Translations under genes and position numbers: made by a program
Assembly (NCBI RefSeq): GCF_001412595.2
Contig: NZ_CP012640.2
Span: 2,666,001-2,730,000 of the forward strand
DNA length: 64,000 nt
Direction of reading: 5' to 3'
Source of the DNA: Massilia sp. WG5
GTDB taxonomy: Bacteria; Pseudomonadota; Gammaproteobacteria; Burkholderiales; Burkholderiaceae_D
Notes under the pieces: model-generated
Told to the model about the DNA's origin: nothing
The model's input: only the letters and a program-made list of their open reading frames with translations
Database searches by the model: none
Shown here: piece after piece, positions 8,259 to 16,575 of the stretch
How positions within the stretch are numbered: the first letter of the stretch is position 1
Layout: each line of letters begins with the position of its first letter

Positions 8259-9233
8259 TTATTTGACGTTGAGGCTTTTCTTGGCCTCCTCCAGCAGGTC
8301 GGTCTTGACCCATTCCTTCGCCGCCGGCGGCTTGCCCATGCGGCCGACGCCGGTCTTGTGCATGATGTCGGTGGTGATCTGGATGTGCTCCGGGGTGACG
8401 TCGTAGGTGTACGCCGCATTGCCCATCGCGTCGCGGAAGTCGTCGCTGGTGATCTGGCCCTTGAACACGACGTCGCGCACGTACTTCTCGGCCAGCGCCG
8501 GGTCCTTGATGAAGGTGCTGGTGGCCTGCACGAAACAGCGCATGAACTTCTCGGCCAGCGGACGCTTGGTCGTGTAGAACTTCTCGGTCATCACCATGGT
8601 CCGCACCGGCTCGCCGATCGGGGTGTCGTAGGGCTTCAGGACTTCCACGCCGAAGCCCTTGTTGATCGCCTGCGAAGACTGCGGCTCGGACTGCATCATG
8701 GCGTCGATGTTCTTGCCCAGCAGCGCCTGGTTCAGGTCGGCATAGGCCAGGTAGATGACCTGCACGTCCTTGCCCGGCGCGGCGTCGGCGCTCAGGCCGG
8801 CCTTCTGCAGCTCGGCCATCAGCAGCACTTCCTGGATCCCGCCGCGGGTCACGCCGACCTTCTTGCCCTTCAGGTCCTTGACGCTCTTGATATTGCTGTC
8901 CTTCCCTGCCACCAGGCGCACGCCGCCCTTGGCAAAGCCGGCCACCACGTAGATCGGGGCATTGCCGGCGCGGCCGGAGATCGCCGCTTCCGAGGCCGTG
9001 GTGCCGACGTCGATCTCGCCGGCGATGATGGCCTGCATCACGTCGAGTCCCTTGGCGAAGACACGTTCCTCGACCTTGAGGCCGCACTTCGGCGCGATTT
9101 CCTTGATGTACGACACCGCGCCGTAGTGCGCGAACTTGAGGTTGCCGAGGCGGACCGTCTCCTGGGCCTGGGCGCTGCCCGCGGCCAGCAGGGCGGCGAT
9201 GATGATGGTCTTGCCAAACGCTTTTGCTGTCAT
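8259..9233 (-). CDS. ABC transporter substrate-binding protein (SsuA/TauA/NrtA-like)
   Basis: Periplasmic binding protein of 324 residues. A signal peptide ends near AAGSAQAQ (about residue 23). The mature part is a type II periplasmic-binding fold of the NMT1/SsuA group, recognisable from NLKFAHYGAVSYIKEIAPKCGL, GEIDVGTTASEAAI and VRLVAGKDSNIKSVKDLKGK. The start at 9233 has a good GGAGA ribosome site. It is first in a three-gene operon with permease and ATPase. The long C-terminal segment ending in KTGVGRMGKPPAAKEWVK is typical of this group. Ligand unknown; aliphatic sulfonates or related small acids are the usual ligands. Confidence 0.88.
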   Translation of the reverse strand: MTAKAFGKTIIIAALLAAGSAQAQETVRLGNLKFAHYGAVSYIKEIAPKCGLKVEERVFAKGLDVMQAIIAGEIDVGTTASEAAISGRAGNAPIYVVAGFAKGGVRLVAGKDSNIKSVKDLKGKKVGVTRGGIQEVLLMAELQKAGLSADAAPGKDVQVIYLAYADLNQALLGKNIDAMMQSEPQSSQAINKGFGVEVLKPYDTPIGEPVRTMVMTEKFYTTKRPLAEKFMRCFVQATSTFIKDPALAEKYVRDVVFKGQITSDDFRDAMGNAAYTYDVTPEHIQITTDIMHKTGVGRMGKPPAAKEWVKTDLLEEAKKSLNVK

Positions 9234-9498
9234 TGCTGTCTCCGTTATAGGTCTGCTTCGAGTTCTGCGTCAATGAGCTGCTGCGGTAATGCAAACTTAA
9301 TATTTCACTGAGGCTATAACGTTCAGCAACAAATTGTCAAACGGTACCAGTGCATATTTACCAGCCATTATTCATTCGACCTGCTGGTGTGAGATCGATA
9401 CCGGTGGTGACATTTGATGACTTTTAGCGCGCTCATAATCCGGATAATCACGGTATCGCCGCCCGCCCGAGGCCTCCGAAACACTTTTCCTGGACACC

Positions 9499-10752
9499 AT
9501 GCGTACTTTCTCTCCCCTGATCCTCTGTGCCGTCCTGGCCGCCTGCAGCGGTGGCGGCGATTCGACGACAGTTACCCCGCCGACGGCGCCCACGCCGCCG
9601 ACCTCGTCCACGCCACCGCCACCGCCACCGGCGCCGGCGCCGGCGCCAGCGCCGACGCTCACCCTGTCCAGCCCGACCGTCCGCACCATCGCCGGCGGCA
9701 GCGCCATTCCCCTCATTGCCAGGCTTTCCAGCGGCGGCGCCGTGCACTGGCAGCTGGCCACCGGCGCGCCCGGCTCGCTCAGCGCCGACACCGGCGATAC
9801 CGTGCGCTACCTGCCGCCAGCCGGCGCGCTCGCCGTCCCTGCAGCGGTGGCGATTACCGCCAGCGGCGATGGCGGCGCAAGCGCTACCATGACCTTGGCG
9901 GTGACGCCGGATCCGGGCACGCCGGGACTGTATGCAATGGCATGGCGCACCACCACCGATCCCACCATGTTCCAGCCGGTCGGTGTGGCCGCCGACCTTG
10001 CCGGCAACGTCTACGTAGAGCTTTTAATTACCAACCAGAGCCCCTCCAGGAGAGGTGCGCCGAGCCTGGTCAAGATCGCGCCAGATGGCTCGATCATGGT
10101 ACTCATCGGTATGGTAGACGGCGCAGGAAGCTGGTTTGGCCAACCCGACACATTGAACAACGCCAACCGCCTGTATTGGGCGTCGAACATGGTGCTGGAT
10201 CGCGCCGGCAACCTGTACTTCTCCACCATGCCTGGCGGTTTTGGTATCGGCGTGGGCCAGCAGGCCAGCTCTGGGCCGGCGATCCTGAAGATCACACCAG
10301 CCGGTGTCCTCTCGGTACTGGCCGGCAGCGAAGAAGCGCAGGTCGGTGCGATGACTGACGGCACAGGCAGCGCCGCCCGCTTCCTGACACCGCATATCGT
10401 CGGCATCGACATCGACGACAATCTGTACGTCCTCGATACCAATGACACACCCCGCAAGGTCACCCCGGCCGGCGTCGTCACGACGCTGTCAGCCCTTCCC
10501 ACCGGACTGAACTCAGATATGAACGGCAACACCTACGCCTATGACCGGACTTCAAACAAGCTGATGCGCACCGGCCCGGACGGGATCAGCGCCGTGGAAA
10601 CCAGCGTGCCCTACTGCGCCAACTTCGTTCCCAGCCCGCCGCTCAGCTGCCTGGACGACAAGGGCCTGTACGGCATCAGGCCCATCGGCGGCGCGAGTTT
10701 CGTCGGCATCACTGCCGCAGGCGGTATCCGCCGGCTCGTCCTACGGCACTGA
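9499..10752 (+). CDS. NHL/SMP-30-like beta-propeller lipoprotein
   Basis: A 417-residue lipoprotein: the N-terminus MRTFSPLILCAVLAAC has a lipobox with C16, so it should be lipidated and held at the outer membrane. A Pro/Thr/Ala-rich spacer (about residues 20-52) precedes an Ig-like stretch. A propeller-type region follows with repeats such as GVAADLAGNVYVE, NMVLDRAGNLYFS and GIDIDDNLYVLDTND, each joined to a KITPAGVLSVLAG-like strand. This matches NHL-repeat proteins. It is divergent from the ABC operon (265-bp gap) and ends 44 bp before ffh. Function unknown; binding of ligand or surface polymer is plausible. Confidence 0.8.
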   Translation: MRTFSPLILCAVLAACSGGGDSTTVTPPTAPTPPTSSTPPPPPPAPAPAPAPTLTLSSPTVRTIAGGSAIPLIARLSSGGAVHWQLATGAPGSLSADTGDTVRYLPPAGALAVPAAVAITASGDGGASATMTLAVTPDPGTPGLYAMAWRTTTDPTMFQPVGVAADLAGNVYVELLITNQSPSRRGAPSLVKIAPDGSIMVLIGMVDGAGSWFGQPDTLNNANRLYWASNMVLDRAGNLYFSTMPGGFGIGVGQQASSGPAILKITPAGVLSVLAGSEEAQVGAMTDGTGSAARFLTPHIVGIDIDDNLYVLDTNDTPRKVTPAGVVTTLSALPTGLNSDMNGNTYAYDRTSNKLMRTGPDGISAVETSVPYCANFVPSPPLSCLDDKGLYGIRPIGGASFVGITAAGGIRRLVLRH

Positions 10753-10796
10753 GGTAAAATGACGTATTGCACGCTAACTTTCCCCAAGACGCAGAC

Positions 10797-12161
10797 ATGC
10801 TAGACAATCTGACTCAACGCCTCGCCAAGGTCGTCAAGACCATGCGCGGCGAGGCTCGCCTGACCGAAGCCAATACCGCCGAAATGCTGCGCGAAGTGCG
10901 CCTGGCCCTGCTCGAGGCGGACGTGGCGCTGCCGGCAGTCCGCGAATTCATCGCCAAAGTGAAGGAAAAAGCCCTGGGCGAAGAGGTCATCGGTTCGCTG
11001 TCCCCCGGCCAGGCCCTGGTCGGCGTGGTGCAGAAGGAACTGGCGGCCCTGATGGGCGCCGACCTCGGCCCTGAAGCGTCCCAGCTCTCGTTCGCGCAGC
11101 AGCCGCCGGCGATCATCCTGATGGCGGGCCTGCAGGGTGTGGGCAAGACCACCACCACCGGCAAGCTGGCCAAGTACCTCAAGGAACAGAAGAAGAAGGT
11201 CCTGACCGTTTCCGCCGACGTGTATCGCCCGGCCGCGATCGCCCAGCTCGAATCCGTCACCAAGCAGGTCGGCGCCGACTTCTTCCCGTCCACCGCCAAC
11301 GACAAGCCGGTCGACATCGCCCTGAATGCGCTGGACTGGGCGAAAAAGCACTACCACGACGTCCTGATCATCGACACCGCCGGCCGCCTGGCGATCGACG
11401 AAGCGATGATGCAGGAAATCGCCGCGGTGCACGCCGCCGTGAAGCCGATCGAGACCCTGTTCGTGGTCGACGCGATGGTCGGCCAGGATGCGATCAACAC
11501 CGCCAAGGCCTTCAACGAAGCGCTGCCGCTGACCGGCGTGATCCTGACCAAGCTCGATGGCGACTCGCGCGGCGGCGCGGCGCTGTCGGTGCGTCACGTG
11601 ACCGGCAAGCCGATCAAGTTCGCCGGCGTCTCCGAAAAGCTGGACGGCCTCGAAGCCTTCGACCCGGCGCGCATGGCCAACCGCGTGCTGGGCATGGGCG
11701 ACATCCTGGCCCTGGTCGAAGAAGCGCGCAAGGGCGTGGACATGCAGGCCGCGGCCGACATGGCCAACAAGATCAAGTCGGGCGGCAAGTTCGACATGAA
11801 CGACTTCAAGGCCCAGCTGACCCAGATGAAGAAGATGGGCGGCATGGCCGGCCTGCTGGATAAGCTTCCGGCCCAGTTCCAGCAGGCAGCCGCCGGCGCC
11901 AACATGGACCAGGCCGAGAAGCAGGTACGCCGCATGTGCGGCATCATCGACTCGATGACGCCGCAGGAACGCGCCAAGCCCGACCTGATCAAGGCCAACC
12001 GCAAGCGCCGCATCGCGGCCGGCGCGGGCGTGCAGGTGCAGGAAGTGAACCGCATGCTGAATCAGTACGAGCAGATGAACACGATGATGAAGAAGCTCAA
12101 AGGCGGCGGCCTGATGAAGATGATGCGCGGGATGAAGGGCATGATGCCCGGCATGCGCTGA
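10797..12161 (+). CDS. ffh: Signal recognition particle protein Ffh
   Basis: GTPase subunit of the signal recognition particle, which with 4.5S RNA targets inner-membrane proteins to FtsY. N domain (1-85), G domain with P-loop GLQGVGKT (111-118), DTAGRL and TKLDGDSRGG motifs, and a methionine-rich M domain from about 300. The tail is rich in M/K/G (MNTMMKKLKGGGLMKMMRGM). The start MLDNLTQRLAK at 10797 matches the family N-terminus; the frame is open a little further upstream without support. 454 residues, usual length. A strong terminator follows at 12180-12216. Confidence 0.97.
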   Translation: MLDNLTQRLAKVVKTMRGEARLTEANTAEMLREVRLALLEADVALPAVREFIAKVKEKALGEEVIGSLSPGQALVGVVQKELAALMGADLGPEASQLSFAQQPPAIILMAGLQGVGKTTTTGKLAKYLKEQKKKVLTVSADVYRPAAIAQLESVTKQVGADFFPSTANDKPVDIALNALDWAKKHYHDVLIIDTAGRLAIDEAMMQEIAAVHAAVKPIETLFVVDAMVGQDAINTAKAFNEALPLTGVILTKLDGDSRGGAALSVRHVTGKPIKFAGVSEKLDGLEAFDPARMANRVLGMGDILALVEEARKGVDMQAAADMANKIKSGGKFDMNDFKAQLTQMKKMGGMAGLLDKLPAQFQQAAAGANMDQAEKQVRRMCGIIDSMTPQERAKPDLIKANRKRRIAAGAGVQVQEVNRMLNQYEQMNTMMKKLKGGGLMKMMRGMKGMMPGMR

Positions 12162-12179
12162 TCCTTCGATTGGTCCCGG

Positions 12180-12216
12180 AAAGCCGTGCGTGGCAGCCGC
12201 TGCGCACGGCTTTTTC
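12180..12216 (+). terminator. Rho-independent terminator of ffh
   Basis: AAGCCGTGCG and CGCACGGCTT form a 10-bp stem with a 12-base loop, followed by TTTTT at 12211-12215. It lies 20 bp after the ffh stop. Confidence 0.9.
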
Positions 12217-12373
12217 ACTCTGGCGCGACGTGGCCGGCACGATCTGCGATTTTGGTGCTTGTTAGAGTGAAAAAATTTCGAAAAAGACTTGCACGAACAC
12301 TAAAACCCTACCAATATAAGCCGGTGCGAATTATTGCGCAATTTTCCACGTGTTCCGTTTAGGAGGCTCGAAG

Positions 12374-12766
12374 ATGGCAACAGCCAAAAAAACCACCGCA
12401 GCGCCGGCAAAGAAGGCCGCTGCAAAACCGGCTGCAGCGGCGAAGCCTGCAGCAAAGAAGGCAGCTCCTGCCAAAGCAGCAGCACCGAAAGCAGCAGCAA
12501 AGCCGGCAGCAGCACGCAAGCCCAACGCCGCCTTCATGAAAGAGATGACCCCGTCGGCGACGCTGGCCGCAGTGGTGGGCGACAAGCCGCTGCCGCGTAC
12601 CGAAGTCACCAAGAAAGTCTGGGACTACATCAAGAAGCAGGACCTGCAGGATGCTGCAAACCGCCGCATGATCAACGCCGACGACAAGCTGAAAGCCGTC
12701 TTCGGTGGCAAGGCCCAGGTATCGATGTTCGAAATGACCAAGCTGATCTCCGATCACCTCAAATAA
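12374..12766 (+). CDS. SWIB/MDM2-domain protein with Lys/Ala/Pro-rich tail
   Basis: A 130-residue basic protein. Residues 1-50 are a low-complexity KKAAAKPAAAAKPAAKKA-type tail resembling bacterial histone-H1-like proteins. Residues 52-130 form a SWIB domain (PSATLAAVVGDKPLPRTEVT through KLISDHLK), a fold known from eukaryotic SWI/SNF complexes and MDM2 and also found in chlamydiae and several betaproteobacteria. The start at 12374 is fixed by a perfect AGGAGG at 12361-12366. Single gene with its own terminator at 12812-12840. The combination suggests a nucleoid-associated protein, but DNA binding is inferred, not shown. Confidence 0.9.
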   Translation: MATAKKTTAAPAKKAAAKPAAAAKPAAKKAAPAKAAAPKAAAKPAAARKPNAAFMKEMTPSATLAAVVGDKPLPRTEVTKKVWDYIKKQDLQDAANRRMINADDKLKAVFGGKAQVSMFEMTKLISDHLK

Positions 12767-12811
12767 TAACGACGACAGGCTGCCCCCGCCGGCCCGATAC
12801 CAGTCCAAATG

Positions 12812-12840
12812 AAAAGCCCCGGATTTCCGGGGCTTTTTGT
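12812..12840 (+). terminator. Rho-independent terminator of the SWIB gene
   Basis: AAAGCCCCGG-ATTT-CCGGGGCTTTTTG: 8-9 bp GC stem plus a T-run, 45 bp after the stop codon. Confidence 0.9.
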
Positions 12841-12851
12841 TTTCGCGGTCG

Positions 12852-14234
12852 TCAGAGGCCGGCGGCCGCCTTCATCAGCTCGAACACCCGCGTATTCTCG
12901 ATCGTCCCCTTGAACGGCGCCGCGCCCGCGCCCGCCGCGTACAGCTTGACGTCGCCGCCGCCGTGCCCTTCGCCGGACAGGCGCACGCCCGTCTCCTGGT
13001 GGTAGTCCAGTGCCTGCGCGCGCGCGTCGTCGACGTCGCTGCGGACATCCGGGCGGTTCGGGCCGCCGCCGTAGACCAGGGTCGTGTAGGTCTTGCCGTC
13101 CGCATCGCGCGCCGGTTCGCCGCTCGCATAGTCGTGCACGATGCCGAGGATCGGATTGCCGCGCTTCGGATAGCCGTTCATCACCATCGTGTGGTCATGG
13201 TCGGCGGTCACCACGATCAGCGTGTGCTCCAGGCCGGGATCGAGCTGGCGCATGCGGTCCAGCGCGGCCTGGATCGCGTTGTCGAAGTCGACCACCTCCT
13301 CCAGCGCGTTCTTCGCGTTCGAGTCGTGCAGCGCATGGTCGATCTTGCCGCCTTCGACCATCAGGAAGAAGCCCTTCGGGTTCTTCGACAGCAGCTCGAT
13401 CGATTTGTTCGTCATCTCGGCCAGGGTCGGCTGGGTGGGCTTGCGCACGGTGGCGTAGTCGAGGTGGCTGTCGGCGTAGATGCCGACGAACTTCCGGTTC
13501 GGCAGGGCCGACGTCATGTCGGCGCGGGTGGCGGCCACGAAGTAGCCGCGCGCCTTGAATTCGGCCAGCAGGTCGCGTCCGTCGGCGCGGCCCTTCGGAT
13601 TGGCGCTGGCGTCGAAAGGCGTGAAGTGGGGCCGGCCGCCGCCCATCAGGACGTCGACGCCATCCTTCAGCCGCGGGTTGTAGCCTGCGCCGCCGGGCAC
13701 GATCTGCTGCGCGATCGCGTAGGCCGCGTTGCGGTTGCAGATGTGGGCGAAGGTCGAGGCCGGGGTCGCGTGGGTCAGCTCGGTGGTGGTGATCGCGCCC
13801 ACCGAACGGCCGGCCGCCTTGGCCAGTTCGAGGATGGTCATCGGCGCGGTCCCGTTGTTCTCGCCGCAGCGGTCCACGGTCGCGTTGCCGTTGGCGTCCT
13901 TGCCCGGCGCCTGCGGCGTCGCATCCTTCAGCGAGATCACGTCGTTGTTGATCTTCACGCCGGTCATGTAGGCGCCCATCGAGGGCGCGCTGTCGGTCAC
14001 CATCGCATTCGCGGAATAGGTCTTGACCCGCGCCGTGCGGTCGAGGCGCTCGAAATTCAGCAGGCCCTCTTCCTTGACCTTGTAGATGCGCGCGGCCGTG
14101 ATCGTGGTCGGGCCCATGCCGTCGCCGAGGAAGAAGATGATGTTCTTCGCCTGGGCCGGCGGGCCTGGCTGGGCAACAGCCTGGGACTGGAATGCGGCCG
14201 CCAGCAGCAGCGCGCAGGGTGGGATGATTTTCAT
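12852..14234 (-). CDS. Alkaline phosphatase, PhoA family (secreted)
   Basis: Periplasmic or secreted phosphomonoesterase, 460 residues with a signal peptide ending near QSQAVAQ. The metal site is visible: D38 in FFLGDGMG, nucleophile S82 in VTDSAPSMGAYMTG, and metal ligands in EGGKIDHALHD, TADHDHT and EGHGGGDV. It is the last gene of a minus-strand group: TSUP permease, lipoprotein phosphatase, then this one 17 bp after the latter. The GGAGACCGAC upstream supports the start. No Pho box was recognised near the operon promoter. Substrate may be phosphate or other esters; family members vary. Confidence 0.93.
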   Translation of the reverse strand: MKIIPPCALLLAAAFQSQAVAQPGPPAQAKNIIFFLGDGMGPTTITAARIYKVKEEGLLNFERLDRTARVKTYSANAMVTDSAPSMGAYMTGVKINNDVISLKDATPQAPGKDANGNATVDRCGENNGTAPMTILELAKAAGRSVGAITTTELTHATPASTFAHICNRNAAYAIAQQIVPGGAGYNPRLKDGVDVLMGGGRPHFTPFDASANPKGRADGRDLLAEFKARGYFVAATRADMTSALPNRKFVGIYADSHLDYATVRKPTQPTLAEMTNKSIELLSKNPKGFFLMVEGGKIDHALHDSNAKNALEEVVDFDNAIQAALDRMRQLDPGLEHTLIVVTADHDHTMVMNGYPKRGNPILGIVHDYASGEPARDADGKTYTTLVYGGGPNRPDVRSDVDDARAQALDYHQETGVRLSGEGHGGGDVKLYAAGAGAAPFKGTIENTRVFELMKAAAGL

Positions 14235-14251
14235 GTCGGTCTCCTTGCGCC

Positions 14252-15679
14252 TTACCAGCCGGCCGCGTCCTTGATCAGCGTGAATACGCGGGTGTTGTCG
14301 ATGGTGCCGCGGAAGACCTCGGCGCCGAGGCCGGTCGCGCCGAGGTAGACGTCGGCGCCGCCGTGGGTTTCGGACGGCATGCGCACCGCCGCTTCCTGGT
14401 GGTAGTCGTCGGCGCTGACGATGGCGTCGGTGAGGCCGGCTTGCGAAGCGCGGCCGCCCTGCACCCGGTGCTCGCCGGTGCCGAAGCCGAGGATGGTATA
14501 GGGCGCGCCGTCCTTGTCCAGCCTGGGTTTGCCGTCCGGGAGGCTGCGCACCAGGCCCAGCACGCCGGGCTTGTCCGCGGTCGTCGGTCCGCTGCGCGGC
14601 GAGTAGCCGTTGATCAGCAGGGTGTGGTCGTGGTCGGCGGTGGCGACGATCAGGGTGTGCTTCAGGCCCGGATCGATCTTCTGCGCCTCGACGATGGCGG
14701 CTTTCAGCGCCGCGTCGAAGGCCACGGTTTCCTGCAGCGCGCGCTTGGCGCGGGTGCCGTGCAGGGCGTGGTCGATCAGGCCGCCCTCCACCATCAGGAA
14801 GAATCCTTTATCTGCGCCACGCTGCCCCAGCAAGGACACCGCCTTGCGCGTCATCTCGGCCAGGCTGGGCTGGCGCGCCGGATCGCGTTCGGCCTCATAG
14901 GCCAGGTCATCCTGCGCGAACAGGGCGATGGCCGGCCGGTCCGAGGCCGCCAGGGCATTGAACCCGGCCGCGTCATTCGCCGTACGGTAGCCGCGCGCCT
15001 GCAGTTCGGCCAGCAGGTCGCGTCCGTCGAGGCGCTTGCCGCCCGCCGCCGCGGGTTGGAAGTATTGCGCGCCGCCGCCGAACACGAGGTCGATGCCGCT
15101 GCCCAGCGCAGGGTTGTAGCCGGCGCCGCCCGGCACCATCATCGCCGCGACCTGGTTCTGCAGCTTGCGGTGGCAGGCGTGCGCATAGGTCGCCGCCGGC
15201 GTGGCGTCGGTGACGCTGGTGGTGGTGACGATGCCGGTCGCCAGGCCGCGCGCCTTGGCCAGTTCCAGCAGGGTCGGCATCGGCTGGCCATTGGTACAGC
15301 GGCTGCTGCCGTCGGCGGCGGGCGGCGTCGCAGTGGTGTCGCCGGACATCGAGATCACGCCGTTGTTCTGCTTGACGCCGGTCATGTAGGCCGACATCGA
15401 GGCCGCGCTGTCGGTCACCTGGGCGTTGTTCGAAAAGGTCTTCACGAAGGCCGATTCGGGCAGCGTATCGATGGTCAGCTCGCCGCTTTCTCCCACCGCG
15501 TAGATGCGCGCCGCGGTCAGGGTGTTGATGCCCATGCCGTCGCCGAGGAAGAAGATGACATTCCGGGGGCGCTCGCTCATTAAGTCGATGCTACGTGCAG
15601 GCGGCGCGCCGGCGCAGCCGCCGAGCGCCGCGGCGCCGCAGGCCATCAGCACGCCGGCGGCGAAGGTGGTCAATCGCAT
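14252..15679 (-). CDS. Alkaline phosphatase, PhoA family (lipoprotein)
   Basis: Paralogue of the neighbouring phosphatase (475 residues), but membrane-anchored: the signal peptide ends in LGGC with lipidated C22. Catalytic features are retained: FFLGDGMG, S91 in VTDSAASMSAYMTG, EGGLIDHALHG, TADHDHT and ETHGGADV. The two phosphatases diverge in their inserts (this one has TTATPPAADGSSRC). So they are an old tandem pair with different localisation rather than a recent copy. It starts 31 bp after the TSUP permease stop and has a GGGAG ribosome site. Confidence 0.93.
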   Translation of the reverse strand: MRLTTFAAGVLMACGAAALGGCAGAPPARSIDLMSERPRNVIFFLGDGMGINTLTAARIYAVGESGELTIDTLPESAFVKTFSNNAQVTDSAASMSAYMTGVKQNNGVISMSGDTTATPPAADGSSRCTNGQPMPTLLELAKARGLATGIVTTTSVTDATPAATYAHACHRKLQNQVAAMMVPGGAGYNPALGSGIDLVFGGGAQYFQPAAAGGKRLDGRDLLAELQARGYRTANDAAGFNALAASDRPAIALFAQDDLAYEAERDPARQPSLAEMTRKAVSLLGQRGADKGFFLMVEGGLIDHALHGTRAKRALQETVAFDAALKAAIVEAQKIDPGLKHTLIVATADHDHTLLINGYSPRSGPTTADKPGVLGLVRSLPDGKPRLDKDGAPYTILGFGTGEHRVQGGRASQAGLTDAIVSADDYHQEAAVRMPSETHGGADVYLGATGLGAEVFRGTIDNTRVFTLIKDAAGW

Positions 15680-15709
15680 GTCTGCTCCCTGATGAGGAAA
15701 GCAAGCAGT

Positions 15710-16483
15710 CTAGCCGAGGAAGGGCCGCAGCATCAAATACAGGCCCAGCACCAGCAGGCCAACGAAGACGCCGCGCCGGAACGGCGCGGGCCGGATGCGC
15801 CCGCGGACCCGCCGGCCGGCCAGCATGCCGGCCAGCGCCGGAAGCAAGGCATAGCAGGACAGTCCGGCAGCCTCCGCCCCGAACTGCCCGGCCAGCAGCA
15901 GGGACGCCGCCAGCGCGAGGGTCGAGGTGGTGAAGGCCAGGCCGAGCGCCGGCGCCAGCATGTCGCGTTCCAGCCGCAGTCCCTGCAGGTAGGGCACGGC
16001 CGGGATCGCGATTACCCCGGTGACGGCCGTGACCGCGCCCGTGACCAGCCCGACCACGGCGGACGCCGCGCGTTCACCGCCGGGCGGTACGTGCAGCGTG
16101 AACGCGGCCAGGCCGGCCGCCGCAACCATGACCAGGGCGCCGCCCAGCGCCGCGATCGCATCGGCGGCAGCGCTGGCCGTCACCAGCATGCCGCCGGCCA
16201 GGGTGCCGACCGTGATCCCGGCCAGCAGCGGCCACAGGCGGCGCGCGAGCGCAGCCGCCGGGGGGCCGGCCGCCAGTTGCCAGGCATTCGTCACCAGCGA
16301 AGGCACGACCAGCAAGGCGGCTGCTTCGCGGGGCGCCATCATCATTGCCAGCAGGCTGACCGCGACCGTCGGCAGGCCGAGCCCGACCACGCCCTGGACC
16401 AGGCCGGCAACCACGAATACGAGGGAAATCAGGACAAGATCGGCCGCGTCGCGCACGTGTAAGATAGAAAGGAGAGCGTCCAT
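15710..16483 (-). CDS. TSUP family (TauE/SafE) membrane permease
   Basis: A 257-residue integral membrane protein with about eight helices and the N-terminal TSUP signature (VAGLVQGVVGLGLPTVAVSL) plus its internal repeat half (VVGLVTGAVTAVTGVIAIP). The family exports or imports sulfur-containing anions such as sulfite, sulfoacetate or taurine-derived compounds. Here it heads an operon with two alkaline phosphatases and is divergent from a LysR regulator, with a shared 92-bp promoter region. The pairing with phosphatases suggests uptake or release of an anion linked to ester hydrolysis. Substrate is unknown. Confidence 0.85.
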   Translation of the reverse strand: MDALLSILHVRDAADLVLISLVFVVAGLVQGVVGLGLPTVAVSLLAMMMAPREAAALLVVPSLVTNAWQLAAGPPAAALARRLWPLLAGITVGTLAGGMLVTASAAADAIAALGGALVMVAAAGLAAFTLHVPPGGERAASAVVGLVTGAVTAVTGVIAIPAVPYLQGLRLERDMLAPALGLAFTTSTLALAASLLLAGQFGAEAAGLSCYALLPALAGMLAGRRVRGRIRPAPFRRGVFVGLLVLGLYLMLRPFLG

Positions 16484-16537
16484 GCCGGAGATTCTGCCGC
16501 ATCACGGACGCTTCCAGAATGAGGGATAGCCGCAATC

Positions 16538-16560
16538 AGCCTTCGGATCTAACGAAGGCT
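16538..16560. promoter_or_regulatory. LysR-type operator in the divergent promoter
   Basis: A perfect inverted repeat AGCCTTCG-N7-CGAAGGCT in the 92-bp gap between the TSUP operon and the LysR gene. Its core TTCG-N7-CGAA fits the T-N11-A rule for LysR-type regulators (T16543 and A16555). The position next to the regulator's own start suggests autorepression with activation of the divergent operon. Confidence 0.7.
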
Positions 16561-16575
16561 CATGGAAGGATGACG

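Noticed and set aside
8206..9294. An alternative minus-strand frame over the substrate-binding protein
   Set aside because: It is an out-of-frame reading of the clear SsuA-like gene at 8259-9233 with no domain content.
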